Assembly: GCA_018223435.1 (NCBI GenBank)
Contig: JAGTTO010000001.1
Coordinates: 930,001 to 994,000, forward strand
DNA length: 64,000 bases
DNA from: Lachnospiraceae bacterium Marseille-Q4251
GTDB taxonomy: Bacteria; Bacillota; Clostridia; Lachnospirales; Lachnospiraceae
Reading direction: 5' to 3'
Position 1 is the stretch's first letter. Every line of letters begins with the position of its first letter. A program made the translations under genes and the position numbers. Of this stretch, positions 47,840 to 56,023 are shown in pieces. The notes beneath the pieces were generated by a model, which saw nothing but the letters and a program-made list of their open reading frames with translations, searched no databases and had not been told where the DNA came from.

Positions 47840-50056
47840 CTAAATCTTTTTCAGTTTTGCAAAGCCGGCGAACATTTTTTTCACGCCGCACTTGTCGAAA
47901 TTCACTGTCACCTCAAAGTCTCTGCCGCCATCAGTGATGGATTCCACGATACCCACACCAAATTTGATGTGTTTCACGGTGTCGCCCACGCCGTAATCCA
48001 GGCTGCCGGCTTTCTCCACCTTGAACTGTTTCGGATCCAGAGCCTTGCTCTTGAAAGCATTTTTCGCATCCTGGAACGCCAGTTTCCGCTTGGTCGGCTG
48101 ATTGAGCTCCGTCTTCGGCTTCGCCGGCTGGCCGATGCTTAAGTACTCCTCCGGGATCTCCTTGATGAAACGGGACATCCGGTTGTACTGGATCTCTCCC
48201 CTTGCCATTCTCTGACGGGCACAGGTCATGGTCAGCTGCCTCATCGCACGGGTGATACCCACATAGCAGAGACGGCGCTCTTCCTCAAGATCCGTGGGGT
48301 CCTCGGAGGAAACAGTCATATAGCTCGGGAAAACGCCATCCTCCATGCCTGCCATATAGACATTGGGGAACTCCAGACCTTTCGCGCTGTGAAGGGTCAT
48401 CAGCGTCACATGGTCGTCGCTGTCATCCATGGAATCAATGTCTGCCACCAGGGCCACATCTGCCAGGAAACCGCTTAAGGTCGGATTTTCCGTGCTCTCC
48501 TCGTAAGCGGCCACCTTGGAAATCAACTCGTCAATGTTTTCCAGACGGGACAGGGCCTCGTCGGTAGCCTCCGCCCTGAGCTCTCTCATATAGCCGGTCT
48601 CCTCGATGATCTCCTCCAGAAGTTCCTTCACGGAAACATGCTCGGCCTTGCTCTTCAACACCTGGATAAAGTTCACAAAAGGCTCCACCTTCATGTAGCT
48701 TCTTCCCAGAGACGGGATGCCGGAAGCTCCTTTTAAGGCCTCGTAAAAACTGATGCCATGCTCACCGGCGTACTCCTGCACTCTCGTGAGAGTGGTCGCG
48801 CCGATGCCCCGCTTCGGAACATTAATGATACGGCGAACCGCCAGATCGTCTCTCGCATTGTCCACAGTTTTCAGATATGCCAGAAGATCCTTGATCTCTT
48901 TTCTCGCATAGAAGTTTACGCCGCCGATGATCCGGTAGGGGATGCTGGCCATCAGGAGTTTTTCCTCAAACATACGGGACTGAGCGTTGGTCCGGTAAAG
49001 GATCGCGCAGTCTTTATAATGAAATTCTCCGGTGGAAACCCTTTTCTCGATATTTCTCACCACATAATCCGCTTCCTCGTAGCCTGTGGTAAACTGCCGA
49101 AGCTTGATGGGCTCACCCTCGGGATTGTTGGTCCAGAGGCTCTTTTCCTTACGGCTCTGGTTGTTTTTAATCACAGAGTTTGCTACCTTCAGGATGTTCT
49201 TGGTGGAACGGTAGTTCTGCTCCAGTTTCACGGTATAGGCTCCCGGGAAAACATGCTCGAAATTCAGGATATTCGCAATATTTGCCCCGCGGAATTTATA
49301 GATGGACTGGTCGTCATCACCGACTACGCAAAGATTTTTGTACTTGGAGGCCAGAAGGCTCACAAGCATAAACTGAGCGGTGTTGGTGTCCTGGTACTCG
49401 TCCACCATGATGTAGCGCAGCCGGTCCTGATAGCTCTCCAGCACATCCGGATTGTTCTTGAAAAGCTCCACAGTCAGGCAGATGAGATCGTCAAAATCCA
49501 CAGCATTATTGTGTTTTAAGACTTTCTGGTACTCTTTATAAATCGTAGCGATCCGCTCGCCGTTCATATCTCCGCGGTGATCCAGCTCGAACTGTTCCGG
49601 TCCGATGAGTTCATCCTTTGCCCGGGAAATGGCAGACAGCAGGGCTTTTTCCTTATAGGTCTTTGTATCCACGCACAGACGCTTGCAGACATCCTTCATG
49701 ACGCTTTTCTGGTCGTCCGCGTCATAAATGACAAAATTCGTGTCATAGCCCAGACGGTCGATGTAGCGTCTGAGAATCCGTACGCAGGAGGAATGGAAGG
49801 TGGAAACCCAGATGCTCTCTGAGCCGAAGCCCACCAGCTTGTCCACACGCTCCCTCATCTCTCCGGCCGCCTTGTTCGTGAAGGTGATGGCCATGATATT
49901 CCAGGGATTTACGCCTTTTTCCTCGATGAGATAAGCGATTCTGTGGGTCAGCACTCTTGTTTTTCCAGAACCGGCTCCCGCCAGAATCAGCACCGGTCCT
50001 TCTGTGTGCAGTACAGCGTCTTTCTGCTGTTCATTTAATGTATCGTAGATACTCAT
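47840..50056 (-). CDS. pcrA: ATP-dependent DNA helicase PcrA
   Basis: 738 aa. UvrD/PcrA superfamily 1A helicase: Walker A LAGAGSGKTRVLTHRIAYLI (Q-motif just before), VDEYQDTN, GDDDQSIYKFRGA, LEQNYRSTKNIL, LMTLHSAKGLEF and VGITRAMRQL. The C-terminal domain ends with a Tudor-like PcrA-type region (GDTVKHIKFGVGIVESI) that binds RNA polymerase. Role in repair, plasmid replication and removal of RecA or R-loops. Confidence 0.97.
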   Translation of the reverse strand: MSIYDTLNEQQKDAVLHTEGPVLILAGAGSGKTRVLTHRIAYLIEEKGVNPWNIMAITFTNKAAGEMRERVDKLVGFGSESIWVSTFHSSCVRILRRYIDRLGYDTNFVIYDADDQKSVMKDVCKRLCVDTKTYKEKALLSAISRAKDELIGPEQFELDHRGDMNGERIATIYKEYQKVLKHNNAVDFDDLICLTVELFKNNPDVLESYQDRLRYIMVDEYQDTNTAQFMLVSLLASKYKNLCVVGDDDQSIYKFRGANIANILNFEHVFPGAYTVKLEQNYRSTKNILKVANSVIKNNQSRKEKSLWTNNPEGEPIKLRQFTTGYEEADYVVRNIEKRVSTGEFHYKDCAILYRTNAQSRMFEEKLLMASIPYRIIGGVNFYARKEIKDLLAYLKTVDNARDDLAVRRIINVPKRGIGATTLTRVQEYAGEHGISFYEALKGASGIPSLGRSYMKVEPFVNFIQVLKSKAEHVSVKELLEEIIEETGYMRELRAEATDEALSRLENIDELISKVAAYEESTENPTLSGFLADVALVADIDSMDDSDDHVTLMTLHSAKGLEFPNVYMAGMEDGVFPSYMTVSSEDPTDLEEERRLCYVGITRAMRQLTMTCARQRMARGEIQYNRMSRFIKEIPEEYLSIGQPAKPKTELNQPTKRKLAFQDAKNAFKSKALDPKQFKVEKAGSLDYGVGDTVKHIKFGVGIVESITDGGRDFEVTVNFDKCGVKKMFAGFAKLKKI

Positions 50057-50189
50057 GTACTTTTCCTCTCTATCGTGATATCTTAATGCCCTGACACAAT
50101 TCCGCCCAGAGCCTTTTCTTCCAGTGTTTATTATACCGCAAATTTCTCATTCTGTCACCCCCGCCGGTTGACAAAACTCAAAAAACCAC

Positions 50190-50218
50190 TTGACATCTGG
50201 TTTTAAAAACCAGATAAT
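50190..50218 (+). promoter_or_regulatory. Promoter with a 21-bp palindromic operator in the spacer
   Basis: TTGACA (50190-50195), 17 bases, GATAAT (50213-50218). The 21-bp perfect palindrome at 50195-50215, arms ATCTGGTTTT and AAAACCAGAT around one A, fills the spacer and touches both hexamers, so a bound repressor would block polymerase. Confidence 0.8.
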
Positions 50219-50251
50219 GGGTTTATGAAAAAGAAATCTGAGGTGAACCCT

Positions 50252-50839
50252 ATGACAGTCGATACATCTGACATGCTGAAAAGCATTTTTGATACTTTTT
50301 CCGGTCTGGATTACATCCGGCCGGAGGATATCCCGAACATTGATCTTTACATGGACCAGGTGACTACGTTTATGGAAGAACACCTGAAGAAGACCCGGCG
50401 TTATCCCGAGGACAAGATCCTCACCAAGACCATGATCAACAATTATGCGAAAAATGATCTGCTTCCGCCTCCCACGAAGAAAAAATATTCCCGGGAGCAC
50501 ATGCTGGTCCTGACCTTCATCTATTATTTCAAAAATCTTCTCTCCATCACCGATATTCAGGCCCTCCTGAAACCGCTGACGGACAAATATTTCAAGAAGG
50601 GCGGAGATTTCGGCATCGAGGACATCTATAAGGAAGTGTTCAGTCTGGAAAAGGACGAGCTCGCCAAGCTCCGGAAGGATATAGAGGAAAAATCCGCCAT
50701 CTCCAAAGAGACCTTCAAGGACGCGCCGGAAGAGGACCGGGATTTTCTCCAGCTTTTCTCCTTCATCTGTCTTCTCGCTTTCGACACTTATATGAAAAAA
50801 ACGCTCATCGAGAAGCTCATCGACTCTCTCGATTCCTGA
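50252..50839 (+). CDS. DUF1836 protein, putative DNA-binding regulator
   Basis: 195 aa from the ATG preceded by GAGGTG; an ATG nine codons upstream has no site. Matches DUF1836: DYIRPEDIPNIDLYMDQVTT, LTKTMINNYAKNDLLPPPTK and KKYSREHMLVLTFIYYFKN, a MerR-like helix-turn-helix pattern. Role unknown; probably a transcription factor. Its promoter carries a perfect palindrome, so self-control is plausible but unproven. The split binding-protein gene follows 54 bases downstream and may be cotranscribed. Confidence 0.8.
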   Translation: MTVDTSDMLKSIFDTFSGLDYIRPEDIPNIDLYMDQVTTFMEEHLKKTRRYPEDKILTKTMINNYAKNDLLPPPTKKKYSREHMLVLTFIYYFKNLLSITDIQALLKPLTDKYFKKGGDFGIEDIYKEVFSLEKDELAKLRKDIEEKSAISKETFKDAPEEDRDFLQLFSFICLLAFDTYMKKTLIEKLIDSLDS

Positions 50840-50846
50840 ACCATTT

Positions 50847-50887
50847 CTCCCTGACCGCATATGCTGACAGTATCAAAGTCAGGGAGG
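50847..50887 (+). promoter_or_regulatory. Hairpin covering the binding-protein ribosome site
   Basis: CTCCCTGAC (50847-50855) pairs perfectly with GTCAGGGAG (50878-50886), which contains most of the GGGAGG ribosome site of the following gene. GTTTTT follows, so it may be a translation switch or an attenuator. Confidence 0.55.
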
Positions 50888-50892
50888 TTTTT

Positions 50893-51351
50893 ATGAAAAA
50901 GAACTGGAAAAAAATAACTGCCGCACTTCTCACGGCCACGATGCTTCTCGGCACCGGCTGCGGAAAGAAAGAAAAAACGGAGGAGGCTGCCAAAGTCACA
51001 CTGAACGAGGTAGCCCACTCCATTTTTTATGCGCCGCAGTATGCGGCTATTGAATTAGGTTATTTTAAAGAGGAAGGGATTGACCTAACTCTTGTCACCG
51101 GCTTTGGAGCCGACAAAACGATGACTGCCGTGGTCTCCGGCGAAGCGGACATCGGCTTCATGGGAAGCGAGGCTTCCATCTATGCCTACGCCCAGGGCGC
51201 TTCCGATTACGTCATCAATTTCGCCCAGCTCACCCAGCGGGCCGGAAACTTTCTCGTAGCCCGGGAAAAAATGCCAGATTTTTCCTGGGATGATCTGAAA
51301 GGAAAAACCGTTCTTGGCGGTCGAAAGGGTGGCTGCCAGGGCACTATGTAA
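50893..51351 (+). CDS. ABC transporter binding lipoprotein, 5' half (split gene)
   Basis: Host codons 1-146 (to 51330). Lipoprotein signal with lipobox LLGTGC, cysteine at residue 23. NMT1/SsuA-type domain: HSIFYAPQYAAIELGYFKEE, VVSGEADIGFMG, then DDLKGKTVLGGRKG. Such proteins bind small sulfonates, pyrimidines or similar and deliver them to an ABC permease; ligand unknown and no permease is near. After the junction come five foreign residues (CQGTM, following one shared glycine) and a stop. As it stands only the first lobe is made. The rest of the gene is at 62249-62812, rejoining in frame as RKG|GMPEMVFEY, 333 residues in all. Confidence 0.93.
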   Translation: MKKNWKKITAALLTATMLLGTGCGKKEKTEEAAKVTLNEVAHSIFYAPQYAAIELGYFKEEGIDLTLVTGFGADKTMTAVVSGEADIGFMGSEASIYAYAQGASDYVINFAQLTQRAGNFLVAREKMPDFSWDDLKGKTVLGGRKGGCQGTM

Positions 51352-51353
51352 AT
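51330..51353 (+). repeat. Left attachment arm (attL), 24-bp inverted repeat
   Basis: Starts TGGCTGCCAGGGC and ends ATGTAAAT; 22 of 24 bases match the reverse complement of the right arm. The crossover GG is directly before it. Confidence 0.92.
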
Positions 51354-52694
51354 TTACAACATCTTTACCATCGTGATCTCATCGATATAGCTTCCATTGG
51401 GAAGGCGGAAGGCTCTGGGAATTCTCCCGATCTCCTCAAATCCCATTTTCTTGTAAAGGCGCAACGCCCGGTCATTGTCCGCGAAAACGCCAAGCTCCAG
51501 CTGCTCAAAGCCGGCCTTTTTTGCAAAATCGATGCCACGCTCCATCAGAATCGTTCCCAGACCGGAGCTGCAATATTCCTGAATAATGGCAATGCCAAGA
51601 CTTGAACGGTGACGGACCTTCGTGCGGTCATGAAAAATGTGAACGCCCACATTTCCCACAACGCGATCCCCGTCAAAGACCGCCAGCATCAGATCTTTGT
51701 CTGATTTCCGGATATTCCGAAGGATTCTCTCCTCCTCTTCCAGCGTAAAATCCACCTCTTCCGGCAGGCGCACCATAAAATGGGTCTCCGCTGCCGTCTG
51801 TCTGAGATAGGCAATCATCGACTCCGCATCCTCCGGCTCCGCCTCTCTTAAAACAACCTCTCTTCCATCTCTCAGCTGGATTTTTTCTCCCTCATCAAGC
51901 TTCAGTTGTTCCAGATCATCAGGCACATAGAGGTTTCCGCTGTAGTATTTCCTGCCCTCTTCCAGATAAAGCTCTTTCCGCCAGGCGATATTTTTGTCCT
52001 CCGTATGGTAGAGCAGGAGATTTTTCACGCCGAGGCGCTCCGCCAGCTCGCAGGCGTCTTTTACCGTGGAGTGATGTTTCTCGTAGGGTTTGAAAATGTC
52101 CGCCTGACCATAGAGACAGAAGGCCTCGTGAAGAAGCCAGGTGCTGTCTTTGGCATAGCTCTCATTTGCTTCGTTGTAGGGCTCGTCCCCGCAGCAGGTG
52201 AGCTTTTTCCCATCGCCGAGCTCCATGGAAAAGCCGAACTGTTTCGCCTTGGTGGAGTGAATGTCAAAGAAAGTTACTTTTTTCCCGAGAATTTCTTTTG
52301 ACTCCCCGTCCTCAACCGTGACGAGATGGAGGCGCTTATCCAGAAAAGTGGCTTCTTTTTTTTGCAGCAAGTTCTCTGCCATGCCCTTAAGAAGACCAAT
52401 CACTTCCTCGTGGGCATAGATCACGGCATCCCCTTCGTACTGGCCGCGGCTGATGTTCTGACAGACCATGCGGATCATCCAGACGATGCCCATGATGTGA
52501 TCCAGATGTTTATGGGTGACAAAAATAGTCCGGACCTGTTTCCAGTCGATCCCAGCGTGCTTCAGCTGATGCAGGATGCCGTTTCCGCCCCCGCCGTCCA
52601 CCAGGAAATAGTCGTCTTTTTCGCTGAGTACAAAACAGGTATTATAGCACTCGGTCACTGCCGCGTTTCCCGTTCCAAGTATGGTAAGTTTCAT
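51354..52694 (-). CDS. Metallo-beta-lactamase-fold hydrolase fused to GNAT acetyltransferase
   Basis: 446 aa. Residues 1-250: MBL fold of RNase Z-like type, metal motif THKHLDHIMG (H61, H63, D65, H66), CCGDEPYNE, HHSTVKDACELAERLGV, LLLYHTED. Residues about 275-446: GNAT domain with VVLREAEPEDAESMIAYLRQ, acetyl-CoA loop QEYCSSGLGTILMERGIDFA and ADNDRALRLYKKMGFEEIGR. The two activities could act in sequence on one metabolite, but substrates are unknown. The stop codon lies right at the left element end. A terminator separates it from the upstream DAK-type gene. Confidence 0.85.
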   Translation of the reverse strand: MKLTILGTGNAAVTECYNTCFVLSEKDDYFLVDGGGGNGILHQLKHAGIDWKQVRTIFVTHKHLDHIMGIVWMIRMVCQNISRGQYEGDAVIYAHEEVIGLLKGMAENLLQKKEATFLDKRLHLVTVEDGESKEILGKKVTFFDIHSTKAKQFGFSMELGDGKKLTCCGDEPYNEANESYAKDSTWLLHEAFCLYGQADIFKPYEKHHSTVKDACELAERLGVKNLLLYHTEDKNIAWRKELYLEEGRKYYSGNLYVPDDLEQLKLDEGEKIQLRDGREVVLREAEPEDAESMIAYLRQTAAETHFMVRLPEEVDFTLEEEERILRNIRKSDKDLMLAVFDGDRVVGNVGVHIFHDRTKVRHRSSLGIAIIQEYCSSGLGTILMERGIDFAKKAGFEQLELGVFADNDRALRLYKKMGFEEIGRIPRAFRLPNGSYIDEITMVKML

Positions 52695-52711
52695 CTCTTT
52701 TCCTCCTGTGC

Positions 52712-52747
52712 AAAAAAAGGAGCCGCAGTCTCATGCAGCCCCTTTCT
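52712..52747. terminator. Terminator after the DAK-type gene
   Basis: Minus strand: AAAGGGGCTGC, loop, GCGGCTCCTTTTTTT; the other strand also ends in a T-rich run, so it may work both ways. Confidence 0.8.
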
Positions 52748-52755
52748 CTTTTTTC

Positions 52756-53046
52756 TCAGCCCTGCTGGCCGTTTGCCTGCCGAATCATATCCTCCACAAC
52801 GATATCATAAATTTCGCCGATAGTATTGCAGTATTCCAGAATCTTCCAGGGCTCGTTGGTGTGGAAATGGATCTTGATGAGATCCTCATCTCCAGCCGCA
52901 ATGAGACTGTTTCCCTCGAAATGCTCTGTGATATATTCTGCGATCTCATCCTCATCCAGATCCTCGTCTCTTCTGTCGATGAGCAGCTGCGTATCGTAAC
53001 GATAAGCGAACTGATCATCCTCTGCATCGATTGAATGAACTGCCAT
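52756..53046 (-). CDS. Stand-alone DAK-family (FakA-type) C-terminal domain
   Basis: 96 aa. YDTQLLIDRRDEDLDEDEIA, GNSLIAAGDEDLIKIHFHTN and PWKILEYCNTIGEIYDIVVE match the C-terminal domain of DAK2/FakA fatty-acid kinases ('kinase to dihydroxyacetone kinase' in annotations). The catalytic kinase domain is absent. Stand-alone forms are found in Lachnospiraceae; function unknown. Terminator follows. Confidence 0.75.
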   Translation of the reverse strand: MAVHSIDAEDDQFAYRYDTQLLIDRRDEDLDEDEIAEYITEHFEGNSLIAAGDEDLIKIHFHTNEPWKILEYCNTIGEIYDIVVEDMIRQANGQQG

Positions 53047-53084
53047 TTTCTTATCCTCCGTGTTGATGTTATTTGTGGTTTATG

Positions 53085-53131
53085 CTAACTGTTCAGAGCC
53101 GCGTCTCGATTCCGCTGCGCTCTGAATAATC
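53085..53131. repeat. Short remnant of MITE-like element B
   Basis: TAACTGTTCAGAGC and GCTCTGAATAAT flank an 18-base centre; they match the ends of the 59.1-kb element, with the interior lost. Confidence 0.6.
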
Positions 53132-53168
53132 ATATTTTAGCATAGAATTGAGCCGGTGGAAAGAAATA

Positions 53169-53990
53169 TCACGCCTTTATTAAGTAGGCATATTTTCGGA
53201 TCTGCTGGCGCAGCAGCTGTTCCACCCGCTCCCGAACCGCATCAGAATACCCTTCCGCGATCTGATCCAATTCTCTTTGCACCTCTTTAAAAGAGAAGTG
53301 AAATTGAAGCTGGATTCCATATAGCGCTTCTGCCGCTTCCAGCTGCTCATCAAAATCCGCTGAAAATGGTTTTGCCTCTATATGCTCCAGACATGCTTCC
53401 AGAGGCCGCTCCAGCGGATAATCCACTTTCATATCTGCCAGCAGGCAAAGTCCCTGATCAAACAGCGGGCTCAACGCATACTGCTGCGTTTCCTCCTGAT
53501 AGATCACCGCAATATTATTCGTATGACGATCTTCATTCAGAAAAAAGGCATCGATTTCCAACATCGCAGTCAGATAACTGCCAAAATTTTTAAGCTTTGT
53601 GATCTTCTCGACCTGTTCAGTCAGATATTGAATCCGTTCCGTAACCTTCGAAAATCCCGCCAGTTTTACTGCCAGGCTCTCACCTGTATATCTTCGGTAC
53701 AATTTTTCCAGAGGAATCAGAATTTCGCCCTCTTTCAGAAAATCCCTGCTGACACAGCCCCGTATCATCTGACCTTTGTATTCGATCTGAACTGGCTGAT
53801 ATGCTACAAAAGGATAGGACAAACTGCTTTTCCCGAGAAGTGAAGACACCAGCACCTCTGCCAGGCCTTCATATCCCATATAATCTGCCTTATACCAGAT
53901 ACCGTCAACCTTCCACTTACGCTGATCCCCTTTTGAGGTATGACCAGTCTTGTGAAAAGGCGAATAAGTATCAAGATTTACATTTTTCAC
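53169..53990 (-). CDS. HipA-like kinase
   Basis: 273 aa. PI3/4-kinase-like HipA features: nucleotide-lobe residues GKSSLSYPF..Y and CVSRDFL, catalytic loop FFLNEDRHTNNIAV (D154, R155, H156, N159) and metal-binding LSPLFDQGLCLL (D178). HipA toxins phosphorylate tRNA synthetases or other proteins; single-domain HipA-like proteins also occur. It follows an HTH protein by 6 bases, giving a two-gene module like hipBA with the regulator first. Target unknown. Confidence 0.75.
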   Translation of the reverse strand: MKNVNLDTYSPFHKTGHTSKGDQRKWKVDGIWYKADYMGYEGLAEVLVSSLLGKSSLSYPFVAYQPVQIEYKGQMIRGCVSRDFLKEGEILIPLEKLYRRYTGESLAVKLAGFSKVTERIQYLTEQVEKITKLKNFGSYLTAMLEIDAFFLNEDRHTNNIAVIYQEETQQYALSPLFDQGLCLLADMKVDYPLERPLEACLEHIEAKPFSADFDEQLEAAEALYGIQLQFHFSFKEVQRELDQIAEGYSDAVRERVEQLLRQQIRKYAYLIKA

Positions 53991-53996
53991 TCCTGC

Positions 53997-54485
53997 TCAT
54001 GCCTCCTTTTTCAAAATCAGAAGCCATTGCTGATCTCCTGCCATATAGCCTTTCGTTTTCTCCACAATGAGAAGCGGATCATAAAAAGGAAGTCCCAGCT
54101 CTTTCAGAATCTCTTTCGCGTGATCTCGTGTTTTCGGAAAACATCGCTCTTCCAGAAAATATTCAAAGTCCTTCCAGTCTGGCTCTGTCACAACGCCAAA
54201 CGCCCGCAATGGGATCTGATCAGTGTAATTGCGAATCTTTACTCTTTCATGTCTGAAATCAATGTCGATAGCTGTACAGAGTTCCTCTCGATTCATGAAA
54301 TATATACGCATTGCCACATCCGGAATCTCATTGAAATGCCGGGCACGTTTTATCTCCTCGCAAATAACCTGGCCGGAAACCTGATATTCTTCTGCAATCT
54401 CAGAAAGACTCGCGCCCTGCTGCTGTAAGGCCAGAATGTGGGCAAGCTGTGGTTCTGTAAAGGTATATTCTGATTTTTTCTCCAT
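53997..54485 (-). CDS. HTH protein paired with the HipA-like kinase
   Basis: 162 aa. The N-terminus is a homeodomain-like helix-turn-helix (LAHILALQQQGASLSEIAEE, then YQVSGQVICEEI). The C-terminal part contains IDIDFRHERVKIRNYTDQI, WKDFEYFLEERCFPKTRD and LKELGLPFYDPLLIVEKTKG, a pattern conserved in Firmicutes next to HipA-like kinases. It may be antitoxin, regulator or kinase substrate. No family function is established to my knowledge. Confidence 0.65.
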   Translation of the reverse strand: MEKKSEYTFTEPQLAHILALQQQGASLSEIAEEYQVSGQVICEEIKRARHFNEIPDVAMRIYFMNREELCTAIDIDFRHERVKIRNYTDQIPLRAFGVVTEPDWKDFEYFLEERCFPKTRDHAKEILKELGLPFYDPLLIVEKTKGYMAGDQQWLLILKKEA

Positions 54486-54502
54486 ACAACCACCTCAATT
54501 TT

Positions 54503-55366
54503 TTATAGTTTACTGCAGATCAGGTCATACACCGCCCGCTGAAGCTCTTCCCCTCTCCGGCACTCGGACACCAGGGAAATCACGGCGTCTTTGTCCGGCA
54601 GAATGATGGAAAGCTGGGAATACTTGCCGTCGGCCCGGTAGGAATTGTACTCTCCCCGCCAGAAAAGATAGGCGTAATAATCCACATCCGAGGCGCGGGT
54701 GCTCTCCTCAATCCATTTTTCCGAGAGAAGCTGTTTTCCGTTCCATTTTCCTTTATTGAGATAAAAGAGGCCAAATTTATGAAGCTCAGAGAGCGTAAGG
54801 AAAAGACCGCCTGCGCCGAAGCTGTTTCCTAAAGGATCTGTCTCCCAGGTGGGCCGCTTGATGCCAAGATGCTTGAAAAGCCGCGGTGTGAGATAGGAAA
54901 CCAGATCGCAGCCGGACCGGCGCTGGACGAGGATGCCTGCAAGATAAGGGCCCACATTGTTGTAGACGAAATGCGTGCCCGGCTCGTAGACAAAAGGAAG
55001 CGATAGACTTAATTTTACCCAGTCGTCCTCCGCATATAAAGGGCGCTGTTCTCCCATCAGGTTTCCCTTTTCCTGGCCGAGACACATGGTCAGAAGATCC
55101 CGGACCGTGGCTTTTTTCAGATTTTCATCCACCTCTTTGGGCAAATCCTCCGCAAAAGCCTCCGTCAGTTTTTCATCCAGTGAGAGAAGTCCTTCCTGGA
55201 CTGCAAAACCCACGGCGCAGGAAGTAAAGCTTTTCGTCGCCGAGTAAACGTTTCTCCGGCACTCAGGCTCGCTGTACCACTCCCCGATGAGTTCCCCGTT
55301 CTGGCTCACTTTGACACCGAGCACGTTCAGTTCTTTGGCTTTTTCCACAAAGTTTGAAAGATCCAT
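54503..55366 (-). CDS. Serine hydrolase, class C beta-lactamase/DD-peptidase family
   Basis: 287 aa without signal peptide. SxxK motif SATKSF (S42, K45) with YxN motif YNN near residue 136, and GLFLTLSELHKFGLFYLN typical of the penicillin-binding-like esterase family. Cytoplasmic esterase or amidase of unknown substrate; resistance to beta-lactams should not be assumed. Lies 14 bases after the ACT-domain gene, probably one transcript. Confidence 0.82.
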   Translation of the reverse strand: MDLSNFVEKAKELNVLGVKVSQNGELIGEWYSEPECRRNVYSATKSFTSCAVGFAVQEGLLSLDEKLTEAFAEDLPKEVDENLKKATVRDLLTMCLGQEKGNLMGEQRPLYAEDDWVKLSLSLPFVYEPGTHFVYNNVGPYLAGILVQRRSGCDLVSYLTPRLFKHLGIKRPTWETDPLGNSFGAGGLFLTLSELHKFGLFYLNKGKWNGKQLLSEKWIEESTRASDVDYYAYLFWRGEYNSYRADGKYSQLSIILPDKDAVISLVSECRRGEELQRAVYDLICSKL

Positions 55367-55380
55367 GTTATATTCCTCCT

Positions 55381-55749
55381 TTATTCCAGAATCTTATACC
55401 CTTCCGCGTCGAGAAGATCCAGCGCTTTCTGATAATTTTCCTTTTTGGTCAGTATGTAGTCGGTGTTGAAGGTGGAAATGGCAAAAATTCCGATCTTGTC
55501 CTCCGCCAGGATCCCCGTGATCTCGGAGAGGATGCCCACCAGTGAAAAATCAAGAACTCCTTGGATGCGGAAGGCCATCCAGCCGTCGTCCCGCTCCAGC
55601 GTATTGGCCGGAACGTCCGCCGTGAGGCATACTAGGGAATTTTCTTCGTCCGTTTTTCCGGTAAAACAGTATTTTGCCGCTGTATTTACCTTTGAATAAT
55701 CTGCCACCTTGCAGATCGAAAAGTCATAGGGTATTTTTTTAATTTTCAT
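55381..55749 (-). CDS. ACT-domain protein
   Basis: 122 aa from ATG MKIKKIPYDFSICKV behind AAAGGAGGAG. Two ACT-like halves; FSLVGILSEITGILAEDKIG is the typical ligand-binding turn, and ISTFNTDYILTKKENYQKAL the following strand-helix. Resembles the CASTOR-like ACT proteins of unknown ligand (probably an amino acid). Confidence 0.85.
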   Translation of the reverse strand: MKIKKIPYDFSICKVADYSKVNTAAKYCFTGKTDEENSLVCLTADVPANTLERDDGWMAFRIQGVLDFSLVGILSEITGILAEDKIGIFAISTFNTDYILTKKENYQKALDLLDAEGYKILE

Positions 55750-55860
55750 TGGAAAACTCCTCCTTTTCCACAAAAAATGCCGGGTTCAAAAGTTATTCTA
55801 TTCCTTTTGGAGACACTCTGTCAATCATTCTTACCGGTAGCTTAAGACAACCGAATAATC

Positions 55861-56023
55861 TAGTACAGTGAAAATTAAGTATCTGCTATATTGACGCAGG
55901 ATGATTTCTTCATATGCAAGGCGGAGGAATGAGGCGTAGCGGTGGCTACGTCGATTGACGACAACGCAGCAGATGAAAAATCAGACAAGTCAATATGGCG
56001 GTTACTTAATATTCACTGTACTA
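55861..56023. repeat. MITE-like element A, best-preserved copy
   Basis: 163 bp. The ends TAGTACAGTGAAAATTAAGT and the reverse complement of ACTTAATATTCACTGTACTA agree at 19 of 20 bases. The centre carries GGCGTAGCGGTGGCTACGTC. No coding. Its right end supplies the last codons (LVQ) and stop of the CPBP gene. Confidence 0.9.

Noticed and set aside
54503..55366. Beta-lactamase conferring antibiotic resistance
   Set aside because: SxxK and YxN motifs define the broad family, but there is no signal peptide and no specific lactamase feature, so a resistance claim is not supported.
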